64,000 nt of DNA from Euglena gracilis (taxonomy: Eukaryota > Euglenida > Euglenophyceae > Euglenales), in assembly GCA_039621445.1 (NCBI GenBank), contig CP154956.1:39210553-39274552 (forward strand), given 5' to 3'. Under the pieces are notes generated by a model. That model made no database searches and was not told the origin of the DNA. It saw only the letters and a list, made by a program, of their open reading frames with translations. Both the position numbers and the translations under genes were made by a program. Numbering within the stretch: position 1 is the first letter of the stretch; each line of letters opens with the position of its first letter. Below, piece after piece: positions 1 to 12,503 of this stretch.

Positions 1-30
1 GGTGATGATGATGATGATGATGATGATGAC
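1..30. repeat. (GAT)n microsatellite
   Basis: Uninterrupted GAT trinucleotide repeat of about nine units at the left edge of the window. No coding context is visible. Confidence 0.9.
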
Positions 31-1036
31 AAATAAAACAAAAAAGTAAAATAACACATTGTTATATAATACAGGGTGGGGGCGGGGATGGCAGCAGGTC
101 CGCCTGTGCCCCCCCCAGCCCCATGTCCCCAGGGTGTAAAGCGATGGGGGGGGGGGGGCTGGCCGAGGCTGCGGGCCATTGTCAGCTCCTCAGGCTCCCC
201 CTCAAGGACGGGTGGAGCGCTGGAGGCCGCAGGGATGACCCCAGAGGCGGCCGGCCGGTTGCTATGGGACGGGGGCAGCGCTGATGAAGCTGCCCGGAAA
301 ATGTCAGGTGAACACATTCAGTATTCCACACGCCGGGAAAAGTGACTTTTGGTGACACCATTGAGAGGGAAAATCCCTTCGGGGTCGAAGGTGCCAAAAG
401 AAAGTTTGGGGCAGCCCCCCAAAAAATGAGCCCCCGGCATTGTGGATGGGGATGCTTGGACAGAATTACCAAGGCCTGAATGGGCTTTGTAGTTTGCTGA
501 AATCATGATGGTGGGCCATCATCGATTTAATAAGCCATCTTGGTCTGATGCTTTTTCTCTGAAATTTGATACCCTTTTTTCAATTTAGGGAATCTTCATT
601 CATTTTCACATTCTTTCTGAAAAATTAAACCTTGCCCCAAATACATCCTCCCTGGGGTCCAACTTTGGGATTCGACCTCGACCTATAACCCCTTCCCACG
701 CGACAACACCAAAGAGGGGATTTTTGGACTTGTTGCGACCTTCATAGACAAGGTTTTTGGCTCCGCAGAGACTAGAGAGATGGGCAGCAAGATTTTTTCA
801 TGTGGAAAAGATTATCATGAAAGTGCAATGCACTTAAAAATGAGGGGGGAAAGCAATTTTATGCACGTCCCAGCGCAGGGCTGGAAAAAATTTTCGGCAA
901 TTTTGGAACCTGTTAAAGTGCGCTTCTTCTTATTCCAGAATCCCAAAAAACAATTCTGAGCTATAATTCCCCAAATATGCCCCCCCCCCCAGCCCTGGAC
1001 TTCTGGCGAAAAAATAAAACACCCGGGGGTATGGGT
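31..1036. other. No gene seen; low-complexity intergenic or downstream sequence
   Basis: Contains a 10-base G run near 150 and a C run near 980. Open frames here are short, overlapping and of biased composition. It lies 3' of the minus-strand esterase gene, so it may hold the gene's last exon or 3' UTR, but nothing decisive is visible. Confidence 0.5.
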
Positions 1037-1440
1037 TTATATTTGGGGGGATTTATGTGGCTGTATGTGATTCATGTGGCACATTTGGCCAATGCGACCC
1101 TGGCTGTATGTCTCAAGCATCATGACTCCCGTTGGCAGCTGGGTGGCCGCCCCGCTGGTACTGCCGACCCACTCCACGAAGGGGTCTGCCACCCCCGGCA
1201 GCCAGTGGGCGGTGACGTCGATGGCCGCGCTGCCGTACGGGACCATGAAATCCCCGCCCCGGTTGGCGAAGGCGATGCGCGACCGGAACGCCCGCAGCGC
1301 CCCGCGGAACGGCTCGTCCGTCGCCATCCGCAGCAGCAAGGGCCGGGGCCCGTCGCGCAGGAACAGGTCCGTCCCGCTCTGCCCCACCACCAGGTCCGCC
1401 AGTGGGTGGGCGAGCCGGACCCAGGGTTCTCCACCCTTCT
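1037..1440 (-). CDS. Esterase C-terminal exon
   Basis: Encodes LAHPLADLVVGQSGTDLFLR, LLLRMATDEPFRGALRAF and GGDFMVPYGSAAI, the C-terminal third of DUF676 proteins. It is GC-rich and codon-biased compared with the AT-rich introns around it. The frame stays open to a stop at 1037, but the last 15 or so codons look non-conserved and may lie beyond a donor site. Confidence 0.8.
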
Positions 1441-4400
1441 CCACCCAGGGTGTGGCAACGGACCCATTCGCCATTGAAAGGATCGTCCCGGGAAGCCTGC
1501 GTGCGCAGTATCTAGTTGGAAACTGGGTGTCCATTTGGATTGAACAGAAGCCCCTCTGTTGCACACTGCACCTTGACTTTGAATCCTATTTCAATACACC
1601 ACCTTATTACCCGTACACTTGGACTCCAACATCAGACAGAACCCTATCCCCTGAAGGGGTTATAAATGGGGGGCATTGCCTGTTTGTGTGTCATAATGTG
1701 TGTAAAAATAGCCCGCCGTCACAACATTGTTCTGGAGTCAAAATGTGATGCAGAGCCCATGGCTGGGGCAGGGGCACATATGGGGCCAGAGACTTGCACC
1801 CCAGAGACAGGTGGCCAACACCCTGACGCATCACCACGTCATGTGCCACGTCACACACACCATACACCACATGTCACATCTCACGTGCCACACATCACAT
1901 GCCACACTGGGCAGGTCTGCGGGTGTGAAGCGGCGCACCCCAAGGTGCGGGGCGGCGATGCTCAGGAAGGTTTGTGGCTTTAAGCCGGCGATGGTGCCTT
2001 TCTGCGCGTCGAACAGAACGGCAGCGGCATACCTGGTGTGGAAAGACACACTGGCACCACATATGGAAGAGAGAAATGATTCTCTTTGAAGCAAACTGGT
2101 GGCACGAGAGGCACAAAGAGGATGACAGGCACGAAACAGAGGGCACTTAAAAAATGCTCTGGGTAATGCGCGCAAATCATTTCCTCGCACTTTTATGCTA
2201 CTCACGTTTTTGATTTGTCAATTTGTTTTATTTGTTTATGACCATACTCAAGTCACAGCCACAGTCAATTTTTGAAACATTTTTGGTAGAGCTGCCAACG
2301 TGTTGGTCGGGTTCAATGAAACATAAATTAAAATTTGTTTAGGTCCGTGGCCAAAAGAGGCCGGTTTTTGTAGCGTGTTTAATGACGCTCCGTGTTGTCC
2401 ATTGTTTACCATTTCCTTGATTCCCAGGTTGTCCAAGTTTTGCCTTGGGAGTCAGCTGAACCGCATGGGAGGGGACCTCCGCTGAGCAATGGTTGCAGCC
2501 ATTGAGAACGTGCATATCAACAAATAAGCGGGCACACCTCGCATAAAGTCCCCCGAGGGAGTTACCCACAAGGCTGATAGAAACCAAAGAACGATGGCAA
2601 GGGGCGTCCTTGAACAGGCAGCCGTGGAAACATGGCTGATGACCTTCAGTCCGCAGTGACAAATTTTCTGGGAATGACTTTGAGCCGAGAAAGGAGGCCC
2701 ACGTTGTTCACTGACACATTGTTGGATCTCCTGTGCGAGGAGCGCTCCTCCCGAAGCGACACCGCTCCGGGTTGATGACAGGCAATTGAAGCCATAGCGA
2801 CACATTCACTCCAAAAAAGGACTGTGCAGCTGTTGCGGCCCCGCGTAATCAAGAATCGCACGTCATCGTACATCACGAAATGCGAAAGAAGGGGCAGGGT
2901 TGAGCCTGGGGAAATGCCTTGTCAGGTGTAGGAAATGTTTTGTTTTGTTTCTGACTATGTGGTTCCATTGAAAATACCTTCTGCTCCCATTTTCCAACAA
3001 TTTTCCAACAACAACGTGTTTCAACGTTTTTTCAACAATCTTGAAAGAGCAGCACGATAACTAAACCCATCAAGACACTAAATCTGAATAGCCAAAGACA
3101 ACAGAAGCAAAGTTTTCACTTTCGTCAAATGAAAGTCATTGATTCACTCCCTCAATCAGGAGGGCATCATCCTGAACACCACCAACTGCCAAGGGGTCTA
3201 GACTGTGTTTCGACCGATTTATTCCCCAAAAATGAAGGCTTTGCAATGCGAACCTGGCACCCACCCGAACTGCACCCTTATCACCCTTATCAATCCTCGT
3301 CTTCAAATACCATCCCCCTCAATTGCAATTCAGGTCTGGCCGACGGACAGAGGTCCAAAAAGGCCAACTTCTGACAATGGCGCAAAACCTTCAAAACGGT
3401 CCGTTTCGGATTGTTGTTGATTTGGCCAGGTGGAACTCTCCGAGATCTTTCCAAAATGCATAAAAGTCGACCTCCGAAATGGGGGTACCCCGTTTGGGAA
3501 CAATGTTTCCCGAGCCCATCCTTATTGACCCCCCAATTTTCAATTGGACCCCCCGGTGGGAGCCCAGAGGGGCGTTGTTCAAGGGGGGGGATGGTAACTT
3601 GCTTAAAGAGTCTCCACCAGTATTTTATTTTATTTTATAAGTATGCACATGCATATGCATATGCATATGCAGGCATCCTCACACATCTGAACAGAACTAT
3701 CAGTTCCCTTGCATACCACCAAAATGTTTATGATCGCATGCCCAGAACTGTCAGTCCATTCATCAGTTCCTATCCACACCTGTGTGTGAAAATAAAAATC
3801 GTACAGGAGGGAAAAAACAACCGTTGTCCTTTAATTATTTCCTTGATTGTCTCTAAATGGGTTGCCAAAGCCCTGTCAGCGGACCGATAAAGTGATTGAC
3901 CCTTCTGGATGCAGCCTGGGTGGAAAGGTGGAAGGTTTTCTGAATAAGCAAAAACCCACACACCCTCAGCTTGTGTGTATTTCTGGCGAACACCTCTGAT
4001 GCTTTCGTGGTCCAATTTTGTGACTGGGAGACCAGAATGGAGGAAAGCGGCCACAAAATCATCTGTGGTTGTCTGGGGACTCCCGAAAATCCAACTGCTT
4101 CAGGCTAGGAAGAGAAATTTATTAAAAAAAAATGATGAATACATGATCATGTAAGAACAAACACATTGAATTTTCCACGTTTGCAACAGAAGGGCCCGGT
4201 TCAATGACACAATTGGGCAATGTCTTCAGATTGTGAACGTGAGCACATTCAAAACGACCCCAAAAAATTTTCCGAACCCTCCGGCTCATCCGTGAATTTC
4301 CGTGATTTTCCGTGATTTTTGTGAAAATGGACTTCCGCCCATTTCCATGATTCTCCGTGAATTTCTGTTAATTTCCATTTCAGGAAATGTGAGGATCCCT

Positions 4401-4816
4401 GGCGTATGCATATGGGTTTGGTATGACAGCTTGAATGAAATCCTTTCTGGGGAGGTGGGAAGATGAACCTTTCCAAGTCATAAACGCAGGAAACGATCAA
4501 CCTCAAATTCCTGAATTGGCCCTCGATCCGCCGTGCGCTGAGAACGAGCACCGATGGAGACATTTGCATCAGCTCCAGTGCGGCTGCTCAGGATAGGGCA
4601 CTTTGACATCATCAAATAACCAGTCACCCCCTTGCCCTGGAAAAGCCTTCAATTTTTTTGGCATGCTGTGTGGGCCTCAATTTGAACCTTCCATCACTCA
4701 ACCGACTGCAGACCACCATGAGCAATTGCATCATCAGCTCTCGGCGCAGAAAGTCAAGGTCCGCCGATGAACCTTGGAGGCCATGGATCAAAACCACCAA
4801 ATGGGTGGGAGGGCTT
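1037..4816 (-). CDS. DUF676-family serine esterase / lipase-like gene, multi-exon, 5' end not located
   Basis: Conserved blocks of the DUF676 putative serine esterase family occur in the correct order on the minus strand, separated by non-coding sequence: HLVVLIHGLQGSSADL (oxyanion/HG block), SGVASGGALLAQEI, ISLVGNSLGGLYAR (nucleophile elbow GNSLGG, Ser as nucleophile), FLSIAAPHLGVRRF, then a long C-terminal exon with DLFLRDG, RMATDEPF and DFMVPYGSAAI. Family members are alpha/beta hydrolases, presumably acting on lipid or ester substrates; the substrate cannot be read here. One junction is well defined: LYA(AG|G)YAAAV, donor GT at 2537-2536 and acceptor AG|G at 2034-2033. The exon carrying the expected 'LVH.S.N' segment between the first two blocks, and any exons upstream of 4816, were not found. 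This is the only convincing host gene in the window. Confidence 0.85.
1908..2032 (-). CDS. Esterase exon with the APHLGVRR block
   Basis: Begins at an AG|G acceptor (2034-2033). Encodes YAAAVLF, GTIAGLKPQTFLSIAAPHLG and VRRFTPADLP, matching the family block after the nucleophile. The probable donor is GTGTGG after CTGCCCA. Confidence 0.8.
2538..2608 (-). CDS. Esterase exon with the GNSLGG nucleophile elbow
   Basis: Encodes SLVSISLVGNSLGGLYAR; the Ser of GNSLGG is the predicted catalytic nucleophile. The donor is GT immediately after GCGAG; the upstream acceptor is probably CAAG at 2609-2612. Confidence 0.8.
2700..2790 (-). CDS. Esterase exon with the SGVASGG block
   Basis: Encodes STRSGVASGGALLAQEIQQC, matching the family's 'DGV..GG.RLAEEI' helix that precedes the nucleophile elbow. 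Exon edges are not resolved. Confidence 0.65.
2810..4700. other. Intronic sequence of the esterase gene
   Basis: AT-rich sequence between the two N-terminal conserved blocks. It contains GCATAT repeats (3643-3672), an imperfect TTCCGTGA repeat cluster (about 4290-4375) and no convincing additional exon, although one short exon is expected here from family alignment. Confidence 0.5.
3643..3672. repeat. (GCATAT)n microsatellite
   Basis: About four GCATAT units inside the esterase intron. Confidence 0.85.
4717..4816 (-). CDS. Esterase exon with the HGLQGS block
   Basis: Encodes THLVVLIHGLQGSSADLDFL and LRRELMMQL, the first conserved block of the DUF676 fold. Probable acceptor AG at 4818-4817 and donor GT at 4716-4715; both limits are inferred from where family similarity begins and ends. 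Confidence 0.75.
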
Positions 4817-5510
4817 CTAATTGCCAAGGTGGCATCTGTTGGTCTGGAAGATCGCAGAGTGCTCCACAATGAATCGCGAACAGCCACATCCGTGCTTTGC
4901 AAAAATGAACACAGAAACACAGCCGATTTTTTTGCATGTGAATGTGCATTTTTGACAAGCAAAAGACTCTCCACTTTAAACCAATTAATACCCAGGAATG
5001 ATGCCCCCCACCCCCCGGCAGACAAAGATTTAATTTAGGCCGCTGGTGGGAATCCTTAGAAAGATGTTCATTTTGGAGAGAAATACACACTTGGTGACAT
5101 CCCGGAGGGGTTTTCTGTTTTCAGACTCAGAAAAGACCCCCAAAACACACATTTCTGTAAAGTTTCTAACTATGGGCCAGGGGAATAGTTCAGCGATATG
5201 TTATTTGGGCAAGGTTTGGGTATTTGGGTTTTGGGTGCCCCCCCCAAAATTTGTTTTTGGGGGGGTACCCAAAAAAAAGCCCAAATTTTTGGTTTTTGGG
5301 ACCTCCCCTTATTTTAGTCCCACTTTTGCAGACCTTTCATCCTTCATGGCAGCATTCAAGAAAATTCAAGGCTGTGGACCGTCGTAGGAGCCAATTGTCA
5401 CACCAAGCTCTTTCTCCATTGCCGATTAACCCTAAACAGCACATACCTATGCAAATTAAATGTGTATAATGAACTCATTATAAAAATCTGTTGGTTTTAC
5501 AATGGGGGTG

Positions 5511-5556
5511 CTTCCCCCGTGACCCCCTGTGACCCCCCCGTGACCCGAGAATCGAA
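5511..5556. repeat. GTGACCCCC short tandem array, copy 1
   Basis: Three GTGACCCCC-like units ending in GTGACCCGAGAATCGAACC. Same family as arrays at 6161, 57249, 57589, 60497 and 61399. Confidence 0.8.
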
Positions 5557-6160
5557 CCTTCAATGAACTTTCATATCTTCAACTTTTCCTTTCGGGATCA
5601 TTGAAGACTACCTCCAAATAGGATTGCTGAAAAATTGCGCAGAAAAATTTCAACAACAAATTTTTTATCCGGTTGGAAAATTGTGGGAAAATATTTTCCC
5701 CGTTTTCCCTAATTTCCCATTTTGTTGTGGTTTTTTGCAAGGATCTTGCAGGTGTGATTTGGACCCGTTTTCACAGGACATTTTTTTTGTTGAAGAGCAT
5801 GCAGCCAACTTCACGTGAAAAAGACCCCAAAAGACCCTTCAAGGGAGGTTAGGCAGTACGGGGGGGGGGTGGACCCCCCCGCAAAGTTCACCGGTGAACG
5901 TTCACCGGGGTACTTTCGGCGGTGAAATTCACCGGTAAAGGGGGGGTTCGGGGTAAAGGGGGGGCTCCCCGGTGAACTTTCAAACAGTGAACCTCACCTA
6001 GGGGGGGGGGTTCCAAAATCCCAAGTTCCCATCCCGGGGCATTTTTTTTTACCATGGAGAAATATCGGAATATTTCCTTTTCCGCATTTTTTTCTGAATT
6101 TTTCCATTAAAAATAAAAAAAAATTCCGCAAAATGAGCAACCCTACCTGCAAAATGACAT

Positions 6161-6218
6161 ACTTCCCCCGTGACCCCCCCGTGAACCCCCGTGACCCCCC
6201 TGTGACCCGCACCACCCC
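6161..6218. repeat. GTGACCCCC short tandem array, copy 2
   Basis: Units of GTGACCCCCC preceded by CATACTTCCCCC and followed by GCACCACCCC. The same flanks recur at 61393-61460. Confidence 0.8.
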
Positions 6219-6968
6219 TAATGAAAAGTTTTGCGAAAATTCACACACATCATCACAAGGAAATCGGCGGGGAACAGATAAAGATGCACAACAATTCCTA
6301 GCCTTCCTGGTGTGTGCTTTTTGGGGAGTTGCAGCATTCACCGGCATTTAAGCAAATTTGCTGCCCGCAAAAAAGTCAGAGAGAAATACCAAAAATTTTA
6401 TGTTCTTTTTTTGCATTGGTGGTGCCCACCAATGCAAACACCACAGGTGCCCACCTGTGATACCTCAAAACACAAAAGAATTGTCGAGGCTGGCTGCTGT
6501 TGAGAGGAGGATTCTTCTAAGTCCGCTCAACAGCTTTTGTACAGACCCAAAAATTTGTTTTTGGGGGGGTTCCCAAAATTTTTGGATTGTTTCCGCGGCC
6601 CCCCAAAAAATACAAAAACAAAACCCAACCTTGATTTGGGGCATTTGCTCTTTTTGACAAGAAATACCATCAATTTCTTTTGGCACAGCTGTCTGATCTG
6701 ATTTGGCAGTTTTAACTTCGAGTGGAGAGGAAACCCATGCAGGGGGGAAAAAATGCATCAGCCCAGCCTCGAAAAAAAAGTGCAGAAAAGCAAAAAAAAA
6801 AAAAAGCGTAAAAAGACACAAAAATTTTGAGAGAAAATGGCAAAATCACGAAAAATGCAAAAAACATGCCCAAAAACAGGCAACAATGGCACCAAATTTA
6901 CAACAATTAATTGGAATTATGAGGAAAATGTCCAAATCAAAAAAGGCGGGGGAGACCGGTTTTGTCGT

Positions 6969-6994
6969 AAACCCGGCGTTCGGGACGCCGGGTT
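6969..6994. repeat. ACCCGGCG palindrome, copy 1
   Basis: Perfect-arm palindrome AACCCGGCGTTC/GGGACGCCGGGTT. The same core recurs at 11384, 12504, 12611, 12831 and 13411. Confidence 0.8.
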
Positions 6995-6999
6995 TATGA

Positions 7000-7940
7000 C
7001 GAAACCGCTGAAAAAAAATGAGAAAATGCACAAAAAAAATGCGAAAAATCAAAAAAAAATCGCATTTTGTGCAAGAGAATGCGCAAAAATGCACAAAGAC
7101 GCGAAACGTATCCCCCTGCCCATGGTATGAAAAGGTTCATCCCCAGCTTAGAAGAAATTTCGCACCACCTGGAGTCAAATGTGCCACGGTACATGAAGAA
7201 AAACAGGATTTGCCACAACTTTCACAACTAATTGGGGGAATGCAAATAGTTTTGAAAAGCTTTCGCCAGTTGTGGGGGACAAGATAATAACAACTTTGCA
7301 AAGAGCACCAAAAATATCATCTTACCGAATTTCATGACCGCCTTTGTCAGTCAATCAATGAAAAAGCTGTTGATTCTGTAGTTTGTGAAATGGATGTCTT
7401 TAAAATATTAAAACCCATCCAAGACAACTGCCAGATTTTTTCGAATCAAGAAAAGAAAACAGAAACGCCACACCAAAACAAAAAAAGAAATAGGAATGCT
7501 GCAATTTAACCAGTACTTTGGAAACTCTCCCAATGTGACACTCTTTTGCACAACGTCATTTCAATAATCTCAATGAAATTGATAAAATCCTTTTTGGGTC
7601 AACCATAAAATATGTTTTCCTGCAAAGCCAGTTGGCTCAAGCCAGCATTCGTCGGTTGGCATAAAGTTGACGTTCTGCAAATCAATCGAGCACCAGCAGA
7701 CCAAGAAACCTGATTACCTGTGATGTGCCAGAGTTGACCTCTTGCAACGATTGCATTTGCAAAAACGCTGCACTGGACCAAATTGCTCTCCCCAAATGCC
7801 CACTGGTTCTCTGGGGAGCCACATTTGATTTGATATTGATGACAATGGATTAATGGATTGTGCTGCTGGAAAGACCCCTTGGGGGGAGGTGGGGTTCCCC
7901 CCCGGGGGGGGGTGTCCTGCGTCGGGCCGGGGGAGGGGAC
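7000..7940. other. No gene seen; A-rich then mixed sequence
   Basis: Poly-A-interrupted tract to about 7100, then moderately complex sequence without a supported coding frame, splice pattern or RNA gene. Confidence 0.5.
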
Positions 7941-7947
7941 TCTGGTT

Positions 7948-8275
7948 GTTAAAAACGTGTTCAGCCCGCCAAATGCCTGCCCTGAAATTCGTGGTCGTGA
8001 ACACGTTTTCCATGAGGGCATTTGTGGCAATGACACGTTTTCCATTAAGGCATCTGTGGTCAGGCACGTTTTCCCTTAGGGCGCCTTTTTTGGGGTCCGA
8101 ATTTCACATTTTCGCGTTTTTGATCCCTTGCGTGAATCATGACCACAAATTTCAGGGCAGGCATTTGGCGGGCTCTGAACACGTTTTTAAACAAATTGTG
8201 GCTGAGGGCCCCCGAAGGGCCCTGAACACGTTTTCAGGATGAAATCTGGGCTCAGCCACAATTTGTGTGTAAAAA
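7948..8275. repeat. AACACGTTTTC repeat element, copy 1
   Basis: Contains an inverted pair of about 45 bp (7952-7996 versus 8140-8190, core GCCCGCCAAATGCCTGCCCT), several AACACGTTTTCC units and a GGGCCCCCGAAGGGCCC hairpin. A related copy in the opposite orientation lies at 63385-63755. Confidence 0.75.
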
Positions 8276-8874
8276 AAGGAGCCTGCTTCGAAGACGGTTG
8301 AAAGGCAAATCCGGAAAAATTTATGCAATGCGAATGCTGACTCCGCTGCAATTTTTGACAACTGAATTTTTTTTCCTGCCCTATTTCTCTGGTTCAAGAT
8401 GTATGAAGAAAAAAAGGTGAAATTTTCAGGTGACATTTTTGTATTAAGAAGACTAGGCGCCGTTTGACGAAAACCCTCACCCCCCCTTTTCTTAGGGGGT
8501 AACAAAAAATGGCCCCCTAGAAAATGGCCCAAAAGCAATTGTACTGATCTTTTCAAACATTTTTTCCTTCAAAAATAATGCCGTCCCGACCCAAAAATCG
8601 TCAAAAAAATGTGGGGGAAAAGCAACTTACCCACATTTTTTTTGCTGGCAGGTGGCGGGAGTGCACCGCATGCACCGCCTCATCTGGACCCCCCAAAACA
8701 GCGAGCCCAACCTAAGCCATGACAACCTCTGGATATCAAGGGGGGCTTTGGACCTCGTGAAATTGACCAGTCAACATTCACCGGGTTTCGGGGGGAAGCC
8801 CTCGGTTTGTAAATTTCATTTTGGGATTTTGTGAACTTCACATGGGGGTTGGCTGTGGACTATTGATGTGTGAA

Positions 8875-8876
<2 letters not shown>

Positions 8877-8964
<88 letters not shown>
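8877..8964. repeat. (TG)n microsatellite
   Basis: About 44 TG units with one GG interruption, ending in a CGCGCC tract. Confidence 0.95.
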
Positions 8965-8969
<5 letters not shown>

Positions 8970-9599
8970 CCGCGCGCAGCAGCTCCCCCTCCCCCTTGAA
9001 CCTCCTCCCCTCTCTGCCTCGTCTCCAGAGGATCAGAATCATACAATTGTTTACCGACCTCTGGGAAGGGGGGGCCACTCCACTTTTAGAAAAACCAGTC
9101 AATCACTTTTTTCGGGAAACCAGTAAATCACTACCCCCTGGGGGAGTCAGCCACTCTAAAATAAAAATTAAAAAAAACAAAAAAAAAATTGACAAAAGAA
9201 CATGCAAAAAAGGCCAAAAATTATCCGGCGCCTTTGGCGCGGGCTTACTTTAGTATTTTTTTGCCGACCCCCCCCCCCCCAGGGCGGAGGGGGTCTGGGC
9301 CAAAAACCAGTCAGTCACTCTGAAAAAGCCAGTCACCCCCCGGGGGGATCGGCAAGTGACTGAGTGATTGTATGATTAGAATTGGCAAAGAGGAAAAGTT
9401 AGAAATGGTTTTTTAGGGTCAAAACTGCTGGATGCTCAGCCATGCCAATGAACACATATGCCATCCCAACTGCATGAACTTGTAGAGTCGGGGGGGGGTA
9501 ACCTCCACCAATGAACTTTGCCAGTTCATCAGAAGAGTTCATAACACGTCATTTTGGTGTCTTTGGAGAAACTTTGATTCCCAAAAGGAATGGAAGAAC

Positions 9600-9640
9600 A
9601 CGCACGCACACACACACACACACACACACGCGCGCGCGAG
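9600..9640. repeat. (CA)n/(CG)n microsatellite
   Basis: CA repeat that changes to CG before a G run. Confidence 0.9.
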
Positions 9641-9924
9641 GGGGGGGTGTCACCCCCCTCCCCTCTTGTTGATTGCAAGGGTTGGACCCCACCCCCATCC
9701 TCCAATGGGGTCTAAACTGACCCAGGACACATCACCCTCTAAATGTTATTTCTTCCTTTCCGGCGCCTGGGCAAAATATTCAAGAGAGTTTGACTTTTTT
9801 TTGCCCAAAGCTGCAAAAACTCGTTTTTCGTTTTGTTCATTGGCTCATTGGTTCGTTGATTCATCACAGTTCCCTACCCATGTCCCGCACCCCTTGATGG
9901 GAGGGAGGGGTGGGGGAGTGCAGC

Positions 9925-10005
9925 CACACACACACACGTGCACACGCTCGCACGCACGCAGGCACGCACTCGCACACACATATGCACACACACACATACA
10001 CATGA
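9925..10005. repeat. Imperfect (CA)n / CACG microsatellite
   Basis: CACACA, CGCACGCA and CACATA units in an imperfect tract. Confidence 0.85.
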
Positions 10006-11383
10006 AGTATGAAGCCCTCTCCCACCCAGGGTGAAACGATTTATGTTGGCGGAGGGCATTGAGCACATCGGGGGTCCCATTGGTCCAGACCCACCCCCAT
10101 AAGTGACACTGCTCTCTCTGGAATTGAAAAAAATTCAGCCACCGGTGGTTTGGATAAGAATTGCACATTTTTGTGAAAAAAAGAGGAACACAACAAAAAC
10201 TTGGCATAAATTGATATTTGCCAAAATTGATATTTGCCAAAATTGAATTTGCCAAAGGTCATGGAGGCCGCCTGAAAAAGTTTGATTTGTCTTCAAATAA
10301 AAGCCCCCCCCACAAATATACTTCAGGGTGTCGGGGTGCCATTTATGGGGGGATGTTGTTGTTGTTTGTGGTGCACTGCATTCCTGCATTTCAAAGATGT
10401 GCACGTTGCCTTCTCATGGTGGGCATATATTGTTTTTTTTAAAAAAAACAAAACAAACGTGCTTTTTTTGAAGGAAAAAAAAACACAAAAACCATTTAAA
10501 AAACAAAAGGGAAATTATTCAAAAACAGCTAGAAAATGGTCAAAACCATCCAAAATGCAAAAAAATGCAAATTTATGACTTTGTCCATTTTTGTGGAAGG
10601 AAGTTTTTTGGCAGAAATGACCCAGAAGTAACCAAAAATGATTGAAAATATGCATTTAAAGAATTCCCCCTGTAAAAACCTTGTGGGTGTTTTTTTTCCT
10701 TTTATAAAAAACATTGTCAATTTTGAAGGGGAAAAAAGCAACTTCAAGAAAAGGACGGCCCACCATGTTCCTTCGAATGCAATATTTTCCACGCTGTAAT
10801 TTGCGATTTTCAGAAATTTCAGAAATTTGGGAAACTGAAAAGATCACAAGACAAAAATCACAAGATGCGAAGAACCAACATTTGCATTGCATTGTCGAAA
10901 GAGGTCATCCAATTCAACACCGTTGACAATAAAGATGAACAACATGCTAATGCCACCAACAAGCACATCACCCAACAGGCAACTTGATAAATGAAGGTGG
11001 CCTTCGGCTGTTCTTCCTTTGGGGAATCATTTTGAGAACCATACATCATCTGCAAAATAAATGATTTGTTTGGAGGTTTTAGGTGGTTGTTGCCTTTTGA
11101 TTTTTTTCAAAAATGAACCAGGGCTGAAATCAGACCTGTTTGCACATGTGCTCACCCACCTCCTACAGTTGCAGGATAAGAAAGGTGTTTTGCATCTAGC
11201 TAAAGTTTTGGGTTGGGCTTTTTTTTCTTCTTAGACAGCCTAAAATTGGACAATGGCCTTGAAAACAGAGGGGGTGCTCCCCCCGCGTGTCCCAGTTGGC
11301 AGCTTGTCTATTTTTGGACACTGTTTTTTGTTTGTTTGTTTTTTAATTTTGAAACTGTGTATTGGGGCTCTGGCTTCACGCCT

Positions 11384-11409
11384 GAACCGGCGTTCCAGAA
11401 CGCCGGTTC
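11384..11409. repeat. ACCGGCG palindrome, copy 2
   Basis: GAACCGGCGTTC/CAGAACGCCGGTTC, same core as the other dispersed palindromes. Confidence 0.75.
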
Positions 11410-12503
11410 GGGCGGTAAACCGGCGTCCAGGGGACCCAAAATAAAAAGTGCCAAAAAGTGTCCAAAAGGGTTAGCAGGCATGTGGCAATCATATCTGAGC
11501 AGTTTTTTGGGGGTGTTTGGCCAGCCCCCCGATAATCTCCCCACACCCCGATAGTGTCCCATGCCCCTGCCACGGGACCTGGCCGGCCAATCCTAAAGGA
11601 ATTTTATTGACCCCCTTGCAGGATTGAGGGCTTGTTTTTTGAAACATGTTCTTTTTTATCTCTGCAGCTTCGTAATCCGCAAAGGGTCTGGCTTTCATTC
11701 ATTCATTCATGTGCCATCATTTTAGTATTTTAGGATGAAGGGTCTGGAAAAACTAAAAAAATGTCACTTTTGATGACCAAAAAATGACTTTAGAACTTTT
11801 TCCTCAAAAAATGGCCATTTCGCAAGGAAAAAGGTCAATTTTTGCCTTTTCAAAAAAACATGAATTTTTGTGTTTTTAAGCATGTTTTTTTGTTTGTTTT
11901 TTTAAAAAAAATCAACAAACAACAAAAAAACGTCAACCCTGCCCCCTTGATAATGTCCCCCCCCCCTCCCCTGATGGTTGAGCCAGGTATGGGACATTGG
12001 GGGGGGGGCATGGTATGTTCCACCCCAATCCTTGATGTGTCGTCTTTTTTTTTTGATATTGCTCTAATGCGAAGTGTAGCATCAATGAAAGCAAGACTGG
12101 AAAAAATAACCCAGGACTGGAACTGTGGGTTTTTTTTTCTTCAGCCCATCAGTCTGGTTTGTTAATTTTTTCTTGCCAGTTTGTGTATTCTTCCAAACTG
12201 CAAAAGAAAATGGGCCAGCTTGGTGGCCACATCTTGACATCTTGGGGCGAGTTTTGGTGCCACATCTTGGGCGGCAATCTGGGGCCAGTTTTGTACCACA
12301 TCTTGGGACCAGTGCCACATCTTGGGGCCAGTTTGGTGCCACATCTTGCCGGAAAATGGCCATAACTCAGGGCAGTTGGGGAGTTGCGGGGAAACCAAAA
12401 AACCACAACCCCCCCCACCTTATTTGAGCACACCTACGGCCTAAAAGACCCAACCTAAAAGACCTGACCTAAAATCCCCCCCCCCCCCCAAATGCTCAAT
12501 TAA

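Larger units (their letters stand above)
5040..6950. other. Non-coding repeat mosaic
   Basis: No gene is supported. It holds two GTGACCCCC arrays, a patch rich in CACCGGTGAA (about 5889-5990), and 'CCCAAAATTTGTTTTTGGGGGGGT' type inverted low-complexity blocks near 5240 and 6550. Short open frames here follow homopolymer composition. Confidence 0.5.
8280..12500. other. No gene seen; microsatellite-rich intergenic sequence
   Basis: Dominated by AT-rich, homopolymer-broken sequence with TG/CA tracts. A patch at 12230-12350 repeats 'GCCACATCTTGGGG' about five times. No conserved protein motif was found in any frame. Confidence 0.5.

Noticed and set aside
3129-4062. Short frames in the esterase intron as extra exons
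   Set aside because: None matches the missing family segment, and their composition is like the flanking intron.
8816-9253. Open frames of Cys-Val or His-Thr repeats
   Set aside because: They are translations of the (TG)n microsatellite and have no other support.
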